A program made the translations under genes and the position numbers. Of a stretch of 64,000 nucleotides of DNA, positions 8,064 to 16,407 are shown one piece after another. Source of the stretch: a candidate division BRC1 bacterium HGW-BRC1-1 (lineage in GTDB: Bacteria > Sumerlaeota > Sumerlaeia > Sumerlaeales > Sumerlaeaceae); NCBI GenBank assembly GCA_002842095.1, contig PHCB01000004.1:100931-164930 (forward strand), written 5' to 3'. How positions within the stretch are numbered: position 1 is the first letter of the stretch; each line of letters starts with the position of its first letter. The notes beneath the pieces are model-generated. The model was not told the origin of the DNA. It worked only from the letters and a program-made list of their open reading frames with translations, and did no database searches.

Positions 8064-10910
8064 TTATTTGCCAAGCCAGCCGGCGACGGTTTTCAGCCCC
8101 TTCTCCACATTGCTGCCCAGGTGGATCAAGACTGCCCGCCGTCCATGCTGGTTCAGGCTGCGGAAATCGCCGAGGGCCTGTGCATGGAACAACGTCGCGA
8201 AGTCGAACTCCTCGCCGGGAATGGCCACATCGGCTGATGTGTCGGCCATGAACATGATGAACACGCCATTATCCGCGCCGCCTTTGTGAAGTTGGCCGGT
8301 GCTGTGGAGATATCTGGGCCCAATGCCAGCCGTGGTGGCGCACTCACTGATACGACCCGCCGAGGCCCTGATGGTTGCCATGGCACTCATCACGCGCGAA
8401 GTGGGCGCGAGGAACCCGAGCAGTGCCACATAGTCGTTCGCCTGCGTCTCCTGTAATATGCTCTGCAGCAGCCGTGCCGCTTTGGCTTTGGAATTTTTTC
8501 CGGGCTTCACAGCATCCGAAAAAGTTATCTTGATGCCGGCCTCTTCCAGATCCGACTTCGGCATAGGCAACCGGCCCGAAGCCTTTTTTGCCTCCGCCAG
8601 AATGTCGCCGGTGTTCTGCTTGCTCTCAGAGACGTTCGGCTCGTCGAACGGATTGATATCCATCACCATGCCCGCGGCCGCCGTTGCCGTTTCCCAACGG
8701 AGGAACTCACGCCCGAGGTCATACGCGTCGCGCAGGTGAATGCGGATCACCGGGAAGTCGGCCTTTTCCAACGCCGCCAGAGTCGGTTCAATCTCGCGAT
8801 CGCCTTCCAGTTGCATGCCCACGAAGACACGGTCGCCGATATAGTCACTCGGGCGCCGCACCCGCTCCCCTTCCACGGGCACAATGCCCATGCCCTGCTT
8901 GCCGGTGCTCTCCGCTATCAACTGCTCGACCCAGAAACCAAAGGCCGATACACCCGGCGAAATAATAAACGTCAGCTTGTCGCGCCCTTCGCGCTCCATG
9001 GCGCCCAGCGCCACACCCAGACGCACTGCTTCATGGGCCTGAAGAGATGCAACCTTCGCGCCAGCTTGTGAAATTTCCCGCGCACGATTCAGAACCTTGC
9101 GCACGTCCAACCCCATGAGCGCCATGGGTAGCAGACCGAACAGTGACAACGCGCTGTAACGGCCACCAATATCCGGCGGGTTCAGGAAGACGCGACGGAA
9201 ACCATGTTCCTCGGCCACTTCGATAAACGGTGAACCGGGGTCGGTGATTGCCACGAAATGCTGGCCGGGATTTGAAACCCCCACGGCATCAAGGCGCTCA
9301 TAAAAATACTGAAAGAAGCAGTTGGTCTCGATGGTCGAACCCGACTTGCTGGCGGGCACAAAAAGGCTCCGTCGCAGATCGATCTTGCGCTCCAGCGCAG
9401 CCACGGCGTCGGGCGACGTACTGTCCAGCACCAGCAGCACGGGCCAGCCTTCCTGCTGCCCAAAGGTGGTGGCGCATACCTCCGGACAGAGGCTGCTGCC
9501 GCCCATTCCCAGCAACACAACATGCTTAAAGCCAGCCTTGCGAATCTCACGCGCAAAGCTTGTAATCTCAGGCACACACTCCAGCATCTGATCTGCCACG
9601 TCGAGCCAGCCAAGACGGTTTGAAATCGACTTGAAGACGGAACCATCGGCCTTTTCATTGGTCCAAAGAGTCGAGTCTTTGGACCACAACCGCTGCACCA
9701 GGCGCGCCGTTTGAGCAGACTTTTGCATCTCCTCGACCACATCTTCCGCAGTCCCCCAGGCCTCGCTCTGGCTGGAACCAACGCCCGTGGTCTCTGCGCG
9801 TTTTTCCGCGATGGCGGCCAGTAACTTATCGAAAGGCTTCTGAAACTTTGCGACCCCTTGTTCCTGCAACTGGGTCACGGCGGCGTTCAGATCGATGCCA
9901 ACCTTCTTGAGGGTTTTCAACACAAGACGAGCGTCCTCAACGTCCTGCGCAATGGAGGAGTTCGCCCCGGGCATAATATCGCGAGCAAGAAAAGCCGCAA
10001 CGGTTTCCGGCGGCATCGTGTTCACCGTGTCCGGGCCCACGAGGGGCTCAACATACTTCCACGCCGGATAAAGGGCGTTCTTCGTGCTGGTGCTGGCCCA
10101 CAGCGGGCGCTGCATGCGTGCCCCGGCCTTGCTCAACTTTTTGAAACGGTCGCTGTTTTTAACCGTCAGGAAATTCTGGTAAGCGACCTTCGCCGAGGCA
10201 ATTGCCACGCGCCCCATTAATCGCTGGGCGTCTCCCGAGCCAACACCCACTCGCGCCGCGAGCTGACCATCCACCAGTTTATCAATGCGACTGAGGAAAA
10301 AACTGGCCACCGAGGCGATGTGGTTCAGCTTGCCTCCCTTTGCCTGACGCGCTTCCAGCCCTTTCAGGTATGCCGACATTACGTCTTCGTGAACTTCGAG
10401 GGAGAAGATCAGCGTCACGTTCACATTGATGCCCTCCGCCGTGAGGGTTGTGATGGCTCCCAATCCTGCACGGGTGGCGGGGACCTTGATCATCAGGTTT
10501 GGCCGCCCCACCGCCGCCCATAACCGCCGGGCCTCCTCCACCGTGCCCGCCGTGTCGTGCGCCAGCGCCGGGCTTACTTCCAGCGAAACGTAACCATCCT
10601 CGCCCTTTGAACTCTTGTAAACGCCCGCCAGCACATCGGCCGCCTTGCGAATGTCCTCAACCACCAAAGCCTCATAAATCTCAAAGACCGACTTGCCTGC
10701 CTTGGCCGCTTTGACGATCTGCGCGTCATAGGCCGAGCCACCCGAAATGGCCTTCTGAAAAATGGCGGGGTTCGACGTGACCCCACGCAACCCATACAGA
10801 TTAACCAACCGCTTAAGGTCGCCGCCGGAAATCATTTCGCGACTGATTGAATCCAGCCAAAAGCTCTGGCCCACGTCATGAAGTGCTTTCATAGGGTTTG
10901 TGGAAGTCAT
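8064..10910 (-). CDS. tal-pgi: Bifunctional transaldolase / glucose-6-phosphate isomerase fusion
   Basis: A 948-residue two-domain enzyme. Residues about 1-370 are a transaldolase: WLDSISREM, GVTSNPAIFQKAI, and the Schiff-base lysine region NLMIKVPATRAGL. Residues about 400-948 are a phosphoglucose isomerase of the SIS-fold type, with GMGGSSLCPEV, the sugar-phosphate loop SKSGSTIET, and a C-terminal GPRYLHSTGQLHKGG. A glutamine/serine-rich linker lies between them. Such Tal-Pgi fusions are known in several bacterial phyla and link the non-oxidative pentose phosphate pathway to hexose phosphate isomerisation. The gene lies 76 bases downstream of transketolase on the same strand and is probably co-transcribed. 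Confidence 0.93.
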   Translation of the reverse strand: MTSTNPMKALHDVGQSFWLDSISREMISGGDLKRLVNLYGLRGVTSNPAIFQKAISGGSAYDAQIVKAAKAGKSVFEIYEALVVEDIRKAADVLAGVYKSSKGEDGYVSLEVSPALAHDTAGTVEEARRLWAAVGRPNLMIKVPATRAGLGAITTLTAEGINVNVTLIFSLEVHEDVMSAYLKGLEARQAKGGKLNHIASVASFFLSRIDKLVDGQLAARVGVGSGDAQRLMGRVAIASAKVAYQNFLTVKNSDRFKKLSKAGARMQRPLWASTSTKNALYPAWKYVEPLVGPDTVNTMPPETVAAFLARDIMPGANSSIAQDVEDARLVLKTLKKVGIDLNAAVTQLQEQGVAKFQKPFDKLLAAIAEKRAETTGVGSSQSEAWGTAEDVVEEMQKSAQTARLVQRLWSKDSTLWTNEKADGSVFKSISNRLGWLDVADQMLECVPEITSFAREIRKAGFKHVVLLGMGGSSLCPEVCATTFGQQEGWPVLLVLDSTSPDAVAALERKIDLRRSLFVPASKSGSTIETNCFFQYFYERLDAVGVSNPGQHFVAITDPGSPFIEVAEEHGFRRVFLNPPDIGGRYSALSLFGLLPMALMGLDVRKVLNRAREISQAGAKVASLQAHEAVRLGVALGAMEREGRDKLTFIISPGVSAFGFWVEQLIAESTGKQGMGIVPVEGERVRRPSDYIGDRVFVGMQLEGDREIEPTLAALEKADFPVIRIHLRDAYDLGREFLRWETATAAAGMVMDINPFDEPNVSESKQNTGDILAEAKKASGRLPMPKSDLEEAGIKITFSDAVKPGKNSKAKAARLLQSILQETQANDYVALLGFLAPTSRVMSAMATIRASAGRISECATTAGIGPRYLHSTGQLHKGGADNGVFIMFMADTSADVAIPGEEFDFATLFHAQALGDFRSLNQHGRRAVLIHLGSNVEKGLKTVAGWLGK

Positions 10911-10986
10911 GATATTTGAGGTCTCTTTCTTGGGGTGTTTGGATTAAAGATGCTCACTTCGGACGGCGCGATTCCCATGTCGGGAA

Positions 10987-12843
10987 TCAGACGAGATCTT
11001 TAACCCGCTTCACGATGGCCTTTGCATCAATGCCGTAATGCGCGAGCAACTCGTCGGGGGCACCCGACCGTGGAACCTGCGTAACGGCAATGCGGCTGAC
11101 CTTGATATCTGTTTCCGAAAGAGCTGCCGCGACGGCCTCGCCGATGCCTCCCTCGGAGTAATGGTCTTCCACCGTAAGAATCAGATTGTTGGTCTGCTTT
11201 GCGTTCTCTTTCAGCCCGGCAGCATCGATGGGCTTTACGCAGAAGATGTCGACGACGCGGACAACAACGCCCTCGCCCTCCAGTTCCTTCGCGGCCTTGA
11301 GGGCCTCCCAAAGGGTCACGCCGCCAGCCACGATGGTCAGACGATCCTCATCGCTCTTGCGAACCACTTTCAGCTTCCCGATGGAGAAGGTCTCATCGTT
11401 GCCATACACCAGCCCGGTCTTGGGCCGCGACGTGCGGATGTATGCCATGCCCTTGTGATCGGCTGCCAGTGCAACGGCCCGCTCGGCGGAGACGCCATCG
11501 CTGGGATAGAACACGGCGCAATTGGGGATCGAGCGGAAAATGCCGAGATCCTCCAGACCCATCTGCGACGGGCCGTCTTCGCCAATGCTCACACCCACGT
11601 GGGAGCCGCACAGCTTGATGTTCGACTTGGAAACGCCCGCCATGCGAATTTGGTCCATGCCGCGCGAAAGGAAGACCGAGAAGGTGGAGGCGAACGGAAT
11701 CTTTCCGCGCCCCGCCAGCCCCGCCGCCACGCTGATCATGTTCTGTTCGGCAATAAAACCCTCGAAGAAGCGGGCGGGATACGCCTTCTTGAACTTCTCG
11801 GAGAACGTCGAGTTTTTGGTGTCGGCGTCCAGCGCCACGACCAGCGAGTTGGCCGCACCGAGTTTCACCAGCGCATCGCCATAGGCCTCGCGCGTGGCGA
11901 TCTCGTCGCCTTCTTTATAGGACGGCGCTTCCATGGGCTTGATCTCAGCGGCGCAGAGTGTGCACTCGGCAACCGCAGGAATGTGAAGGACACCCTCGGG
12001 CACGTCCACACCCGCCGCTGTTATCTCATCAATGGCCTTCTGGGCTTCCTCGCCCTTCTTGAAAGGCCTGCCGTGCCAGCCATCTTTGTCCTCGGCAAAA
12101 CTGACACCCTTGCCCTTGAGCGTTTGCGCCAGAATGACGAAAGGTTTGCCCTTGGTGTTTTCGGCCTTCTCAAACGCCGCCACCACCGCAGCCATGTTGT
12201 GACCATCCACAACTTCCGCCGCCCACCCAAAAGCCTCAAAGCGCGCTTTGTAAACGTCCATGTCATGCTGAAGCATGGTAGCCTGACTTTGCCCCAGGCG
12301 GTTCACGTCCACGATGGCGCAAAGATTATCGAGCTTGTTGTAAGACGCGATCTCCGCAGCCTCCCAGACCGAACCCTCCGCCGACTCGCCGTCGCCCATG
12401 AGCACGTAGGTGCGATAGTTGCTCTTGTCGAGCTTGCAGGAATTCAGCGCGAGCCCGATGCCCACGCCCAGGCCCTGACCCAGCGAGCCGGTGGCCACGT
12501 CAACATAAGGCAGCCGCGGCGTGGGGTGACCTTCCAGATCGCTGTCAATGCGGCGCAGGGTCAGCAGATCGGCCTCGGTGTAATAGCCGGCCTCGGTCCA
12601 CGCGGCGTAAAGGATCGGCGCGGCATGACCCTTCGAAAGAACAAAGCGGTCGGCGCAGGGATTGGATGGGTTCTTCGGGTCATAGTGCATGACGTGGAAG
12701 AACAGAGCCGACATAATTTCTGCGGCAGACAAACAAGTTGTGGGGTGTCCCGAACCCGCAGCCGTGGTGGCGCGGATCGAGAGAATGCGGAGACGATTTG
12801 CTCTGGCGCTGAGCGCTGAAATTACTTCCGGGGTGGCCGTCAT
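10987..12843 (-). CDS. tkt: Transketolase (animal-type, about 620 residues)
   Basis: A thiamine-diphosphate enzyme that transfers two-carbon units between sugar phosphates. Cofactor motifs are GSGHPTTCLSAAEIM near residue 31, the GDGESAEGSVWEA metal-pyrophosphate motif near 151, and the C-terminal pyrimidine domain FIAEQNMISVAAGLA. The length of 618 and sequence details such as DRFVLSKGHAAPILYA and DLEGHPTPR resemble vertebrate TKT, from my memory of that family, more than the 660-residue E. coli type. ATG 12843 matches the expected N-terminus. It precedes tal-pgi, forming a compact pentose phosphate unit, and is divergent from the aldehyde dehydrogenase gene. Confidence 0.93.
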   Translation of the reverse strand: MTATPEVISALSARANRLRILSIRATTAAGSGHPTTCLSAAEIMSALFFHVMHYDPKNPSNPCADRFVLSKGHAAPILYAAWTEAGYYTEADLLTLRRIDSDLEGHPTPRLPYVDVATGSLGQGLGVGIGLALNSCKLDKSNYRTYVLMGDGESAEGSVWEAAEIASYNKLDNLCAIVDVNRLGQSQATMLQHDMDVYKARFEAFGWAAEVVDGHNMAAVVAAFEKAENTKGKPFVILAQTLKGKGVSFAEDKDGWHGRPFKKGEEAQKAIDEITAAGVDVPEGVLHIPAVAECTLCAAEIKPMEAPSYKEGDEIATREAYGDALVKLGAANSLVVALDADTKNSTFSEKFKKAYPARFFEGFIAEQNMISVAAGLAGRGKIPFASTFSVFLSRGMDQIRMAGVSKSNIKLCGSHVGVSIGEDGPSQMGLEDLGIFRSIPNCAVFYPSDGVSAERAVALAADHKGMAYIRTSRPKTGLVYGNDETFSIGKLKVVRKSDEDRLTIVAGGVTLWEALKAAKELEGEGVVVRVVDIFCVKPIDAAGLKENAKQTNNLILTVEDHYSEGGIGEAVAAALSETDIKVSRIAVTQVPRSGAPDELLAHYGIDAKAIVKRVKDLV

Positions 12844-12883
12844 GACACTTTCCTTAAGCGATCGTTATTTAAGCGTTTCGTAA

Positions 12884-12895
12884 ATGCGTACGCAT
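12884..12895. promoter_or_regulatory. Perfect 12-base palindrome between tkt and the aldehyde dehydrogenase gene
   Basis: ATGCGTACGCAT is its own reverse complement and sits 41 bases upstream of the tkt start in a 212-base divergent intergenic region. A related run with the same GTACGCATAC core occurs at 63341-63356, upstream of another leftward gene. It could be an operator for a dimeric regulator; that is inference from symmetry and position only. Confidence 0.35.
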
Positions 12896-13055
12896 ACATT
12901 TGTTAAGCCTAACCCTACAGCCGGTCAACGCATGAAATGGCGAAAAATGAAATCCAACGCTGAAAAACCTGTGGTTCGTCGGGAAAACCATTGAATCCTC
13001 GCGACGCCGGGCAGATAAAGCCTGTCTCATCCCATCAGCCGAGGCGGCGCTTCCC

Positions 13056-14510
13056 ATGGACGATCGCACCATTTCTCAAATAGTGGACGAAGTAACGCGT
13101 CGCTTGCAGTCGGGTGCACCCACACCAGCACCCACCGCCGGCGCTTCCTCGCCGATTACGGCGCTGTCGGGAGTATTTGACACCGTCGACGAGGCCGTGG
13201 CCGCTGCCGACGAAGCTTTCGTCGCATGGGGAAGCGCACCCATGGCGGCCCGCAAAGCCGCTTGCGACGCTATCCGCGCGACAGCCCACCAACTGAAAGA
13301 GACTATCGCCGCGCGCACGGTGGAGGAAACGAAACTGGGGCGCGTGGATCACAAAATTTTGAAGATCGCCGGGGCAGCCAAGGATACGCCGGGTATCGAA
13401 GATCTCGTAACCCGCTGCTGGTCGGGCGACTTCGGCCTGACCATTGAAGAGTACGCGCCATACGGAGTCATCGCGGCGGTTACCCCTGTCACGCACCCCG
13501 TCCCGACGCTCATCAATAACGCCATCGCCATGCTGGCCGGTGGCAACACCGTTATGTTCAATCCGCACCCGGCGTCGAAACGCATCTTCGCGTGGACGCT
13601 GGACCACTTCAACCGCGCTATTGAAACCGCCACGGGTTACCGCAACCTGCTCACAACCCTCGCCGAACCGACCATCGAAACCACGCGGCAAGCCTTCAAT
13701 CACCCCAAGGTGCGACTGATCCTCGTCACCGGCGGACCCGGCGTGGTGAAGGAAGCGCTGAAGACTTCGAAGAAATCCATCACCGCCGGACCGGGTAACC
13801 CACCCGTGGTGGTAGATGAAACAGCCCTGCTGCCCCAGGCCGCCGAGCACATCATCACGGGCGCATCCTTCGATAACAACATGCTGTGCATTGCCGAGAA
13901 GGAAGTTTTTGTGGTGGCCTCCGTGGCCGACGGACTCATGCGCGAGATGATACGCCGGGGCTGCGTCGAGTTGAACGCTGCGCAGATCGACGCGCTCGCC
14001 GCGAACATGTTTCAGTGCTCGGGCGCCCACGCCGGCGCGACCGGCAAAAGCTGCGGCGGAACAACCCTCAACCGCGATCTGGTTGGCCGCAGCGCCGCCG
14101 TCCTTGCCGCGACCATAGGCCTCACAGTCCCCCACGACACGCCCCTTCTGATTGGCGAAACCCCGTTCGACCACCCCTGGGTTCAGCACGAACAGATGAC
14201 CTGCTTCCTGCCCTTCGTGCGCGTTGCCGATGTGGACGAGGGAATCGATCTGGCCCGCCGCGCCGAACACGGCTACCGCCACACCGCCATCATGCACTCC
14301 ATGAACGTCGCCAACATGACCCGCATGGGCAAAGCGATGGATTGCTCCATCTTCGTGAAAAACGGCCCATGCCTTGCGGGCCTCGGGATCAGTGGCGAGG
14401 GGCCGGCATCGTACAGCATCGCCAGCCCCACGGGCGAAGGCATTACCACAGCGCGCCACTTCTGCCGCGTGCGGCGCTGCACCATGCGCGACTACCTGCG
14501 CGTCGTGTAA
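13056..14510 (+). CDS. CoA-acylating aldehyde dehydrogenase, PduP/EutE-like, with encapsulation-type N-terminus
   Basis: A 484-residue aldehyde dehydrogenase that should convert an aldehyde plus CoA and NAD+ to acyl-CoA. The catalytic cysteine lies in NNMLCIAEKEV (C278), the pattern of microcompartment-associated PduP/EutE enzymes, and GGPGVVKEAL and ITAGPGNPPVVVD are also typical. Residues 1-19 (MDDRTISQIVDEVTRRLQS) form a short amphipathic helix, followed by a Pro/Ala/Thr linker (20-33). This is the layout of encapsulation peptides that send PduP into bacterial microcompartments. No shell protein, diol dehydratase or aldolase gene is in the window. The start at ATG 13056 includes this helix; it is the first ATG of the frame. 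Confidence 0.9.
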   Translation: MDDRTISQIVDEVTRRLQSGAPTPAPTAGASSPITALSGVFDTVDEAVAAADEAFVAWGSAPMAARKAACDAIRATAHQLKETIAARTVEETKLGRVDHKILKIAGAAKDTPGIEDLVTRCWSGDFGLTIEEYAPYGVIAAVTPVTHPVPTLINNAIAMLAGGNTVMFNPHPASKRIFAWTLDHFNRAIETATGYRNLLTTLAEPTIETTRQAFNHPKVRLILVTGGPGVVKEALKTSKKSITAGPGNPPVVVDETALLPQAAEHIITGASFDNNMLCIAEKEVFVVASVADGLMREMIRRGCVELNAAQIDALAANMFQCSGAHAGATGKSCGGTTLNRDLVGRSAAVLAATIGLTVPHDTPLLIGETPFDHPWVQHEQMTCFLPFVRVADVDEGIDLARRAEHGYRHTAIMHSMNVANMTRMGKAMDCSIFVKNGPCLAGLGISGEGPASYSIASPTGEGITTARHFCRVRRCTMRDYLRVV

Positions 14511-14526
14511 TTCAGCGCTTCCCCGA

Positions 14527-16380
14527 TCACGGTATGGGCGGTGCTGTCTCCCCATCCCATGGGAGCATGATTACACGATTCAATGCTGCCCCCAATGCGG
14601 CCGGCGACGTTTCGGGATAATAAACCCGGCTCACGCGAACCTCCATGGTGTTCAAGCCGGGATGTACCAGCCGCGCCGGCACATGGAAAAACGGGATGTT
14701 CCGGAACTCTGTGTCGCCATGAAGAATGACAAGCTGGGCGAACTCCTCACCGTTCCAGAAATAGCGAATTTCGGTGGGATCGAATTGAAAAGCCTGCGTG
14801 GTCAATTCCACGCGCAGCTTCAAGTCGACGCTTTCATCCAGATAAACAACCATGCCCGCTTTGGGCGGCATGAGCCACGGCCCCCACGGGGCTTGTATGC
14901 TCAGACCATAGCGGAAATATCGAACATCCGGCGGATTCCCTTTGGGGTCGATAATGCCCGTGGTGGGCAGTCGATATTGGCTCGCATCCAACATGGGGCC
15001 CCGAGTTGACTCGCCATAAGTCAGGCAATGCATGATCTGGTTCTTCCGCCATGCCCAAGCGTTCTTCTCCACGTTCATCCCCATGATGCCATTCCACGAC
15101 TCGAAGTCGCGCGCCACGCCCAGATACTGAATGCCCGCCGAAAGCAGCAACAGGCCCACGGGCACCAACATCTTCCACCGGGCACCCGTCAGCAAGAAGT
15201 GGATCACCGGCGCAGCGGCCAGCAGAAGAAACAGCGATGAGTCGAGCATGTAGCGCGAGCCGTACGAATGCCCCCCGAACCAGCCCGGAGTAAACCCGCG
15301 CATGAGAATTCCGATCAATGCGCACACCGCGAAAATCGCCTCGCGGGGATGAGTCTTCCAACGCGCCAGAACCCATGGAACCGCCGCGAAACCCATCAGA
15401 AGCACCGGCGCGAAAATCAACATGCCGCGATTGGGCGAAATGAGACTACCGGCCAGAAAACGCGGGTAATTCGCGAACAGATCCACCGCAAAGGCTTTCG
15501 AAGAAACGTAAGTTCCGAGCGGGTTTCCCACGGCGTACAGATTATAGCCCATCCACATCAGGAAACCAACAAGCGCCACGCCCGCCCCCACCAGTGCGGT
15601 GCGACGGCTGCGCATGAATTCCGCGAGAAAAATAACCGCGCATGCCGGCCCGACAAACGGTCGGCACCAAACCGCCAGCGCCAACATGCCCGCAGCGCCG
15701 GCCAGACGCAGCAAGCGCCCATGTCGATCCTGCAAGAGAACAAGGGCAACCAGCAGGGAAAATTGAGCGCCGGTGTGTTGCCACAGGCAACGGCTGGCCA
15801 CCGCCCAGCTTGCGGTTCCAAATGCAAACGCAAGGGCGATGAACCAGGCCGTTCGGTCGCCGTAGCGAGGACGTGTCAGCCTAAACATCATCGCCGCGCC
15901 AAGTGCGGTGAGTAACGCCGCTGCAAGAGAATCGAGGAACACTACATTTTCCGCAGTGAACTCGGCTCCCAAAATCCGCGCCGCCATAAACACCGGCGCA
16001 CCCAGAAACGCTGTTCCGATCGGCGTATGCGATCGGATGCTGCCATCGGGCATGGTGCGCAGGGAATAGAACCTCGAAGCATCAATGCCGAGGTACGAGA
16101 AATCGAGCGTTCCCTGCGAGGCCAGCAGAGTGGCCCCCCAGCGAATCGGTTGGTTGTCCATGCTGCTCTGAATGTAAGGCCGATAACTGTAGGCCGTGAA
16201 ACAAAGGAGAAATACCCACCAGAAAGGCGAAATCCGTCGTGTCCAGGCAGCTACACGCCCAGCGCGTTGACGACACGCCCCGAGAAACGAGGAGCGCTCC
16301 GGGGTTGCAGCTTTTTCTGCCGGACCCATTACACTGGTCGCATCAGTCTCGGGAGCTTCGTGGATTTTTTGACGTTTCAA
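14527..16380 (-). CDS. Multi-pass membrane protein, GT-C-like (paralogue 1)
   Basis: A 617-residue protein with about ten hydrophobic segments between residues 50 and 410 and a soluble C-terminal beta-rich part (about 450-617). Its architecture, polytopic membrane domain plus a non-cytoplasmic C-terminal domain, resembles GT-C glycosyltransferases that use lipid-linked sugars, but no catalytic motif can be named with certainty. It is clearly paralogous to the next gene on the left strand: shared blocks include DNQPIRWGA, SHTPIGTA, ASWAVASR-LWQHTG, SPNRGM, GWFGGHSYGSR and LSAGIQYLGVARDFESWN. The two are tandem with 27 bases between them. The stop codon lies 16 bases from that of the converging aldehyde dehydrogenase gene. 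Confidence 0.75.
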   Translation of the reverse strand: MKRQKIHEAPETDATSVMGPAEKAATPERSSFLGACRQRAGRVAAWTRRISPFWWVFLLCFTAYSYRPYIQSSMDNQPIRWGATLLASQGTLDFSYLGIDASRFYSLRTMPDGSIRSHTPIGTAFLGAPVFMAARILGAEFTAENVVFLDSLAAALLTALGAAMMFRLTRPRYGDRTAWFIALAFAFGTASWAVASRCLWQHTGAQFSLLVALVLLQDRHGRLLRLAGAAGMLALAVWCRPFVGPACAVIFLAEFMRSRRTALVGAGVALVGFLMWMGYNLYAVGNPLGTYVSSKAFAVDLFANYPRFLAGSLISPNRGMLIFAPVLLMGFAAVPWVLARWKTHPREAIFAVCALIGILMRGFTPGWFGGHSYGSRYMLDSSLFLLLAAAPVIHFLLTGARWKMLVPVGLLLLSAGIQYLGVARDFESWNGIMGMNVEKNAWAWRKNQIMHCLTYGESTRGPMLDASQYRLPTTGIIDPKGNPPDVRYFRYGLSIQAPWGPWLMPPKAGMVVYLDESVDLKLRVELTTQAFQFDPTEIRYFWNGEEFAQLVILHGDTEFRNIPFFHVPARLVHPGLNTMEVRVSRVYYPETSPAALGAALNRVIMLPWDGETAPPIP

Positions 16381-16407
16381 TTCCTCACCTCTCCTTGCGG
16401 GCCTGGC

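Noticed and set aside
11038..12819. Long open frame (593 codons) on the plus strand opposite tkt
   Set aside because: It is antisense to a certain transketolase gene; high GC and third-position bias keep such frames open. No family features.
13035..14555. 506-codon open frame opposite the aldehyde dehydrogenase gene
   Set aside because: Same codon-bias shadow effect; product is glycine/histidine-rich with no recognisable fold.
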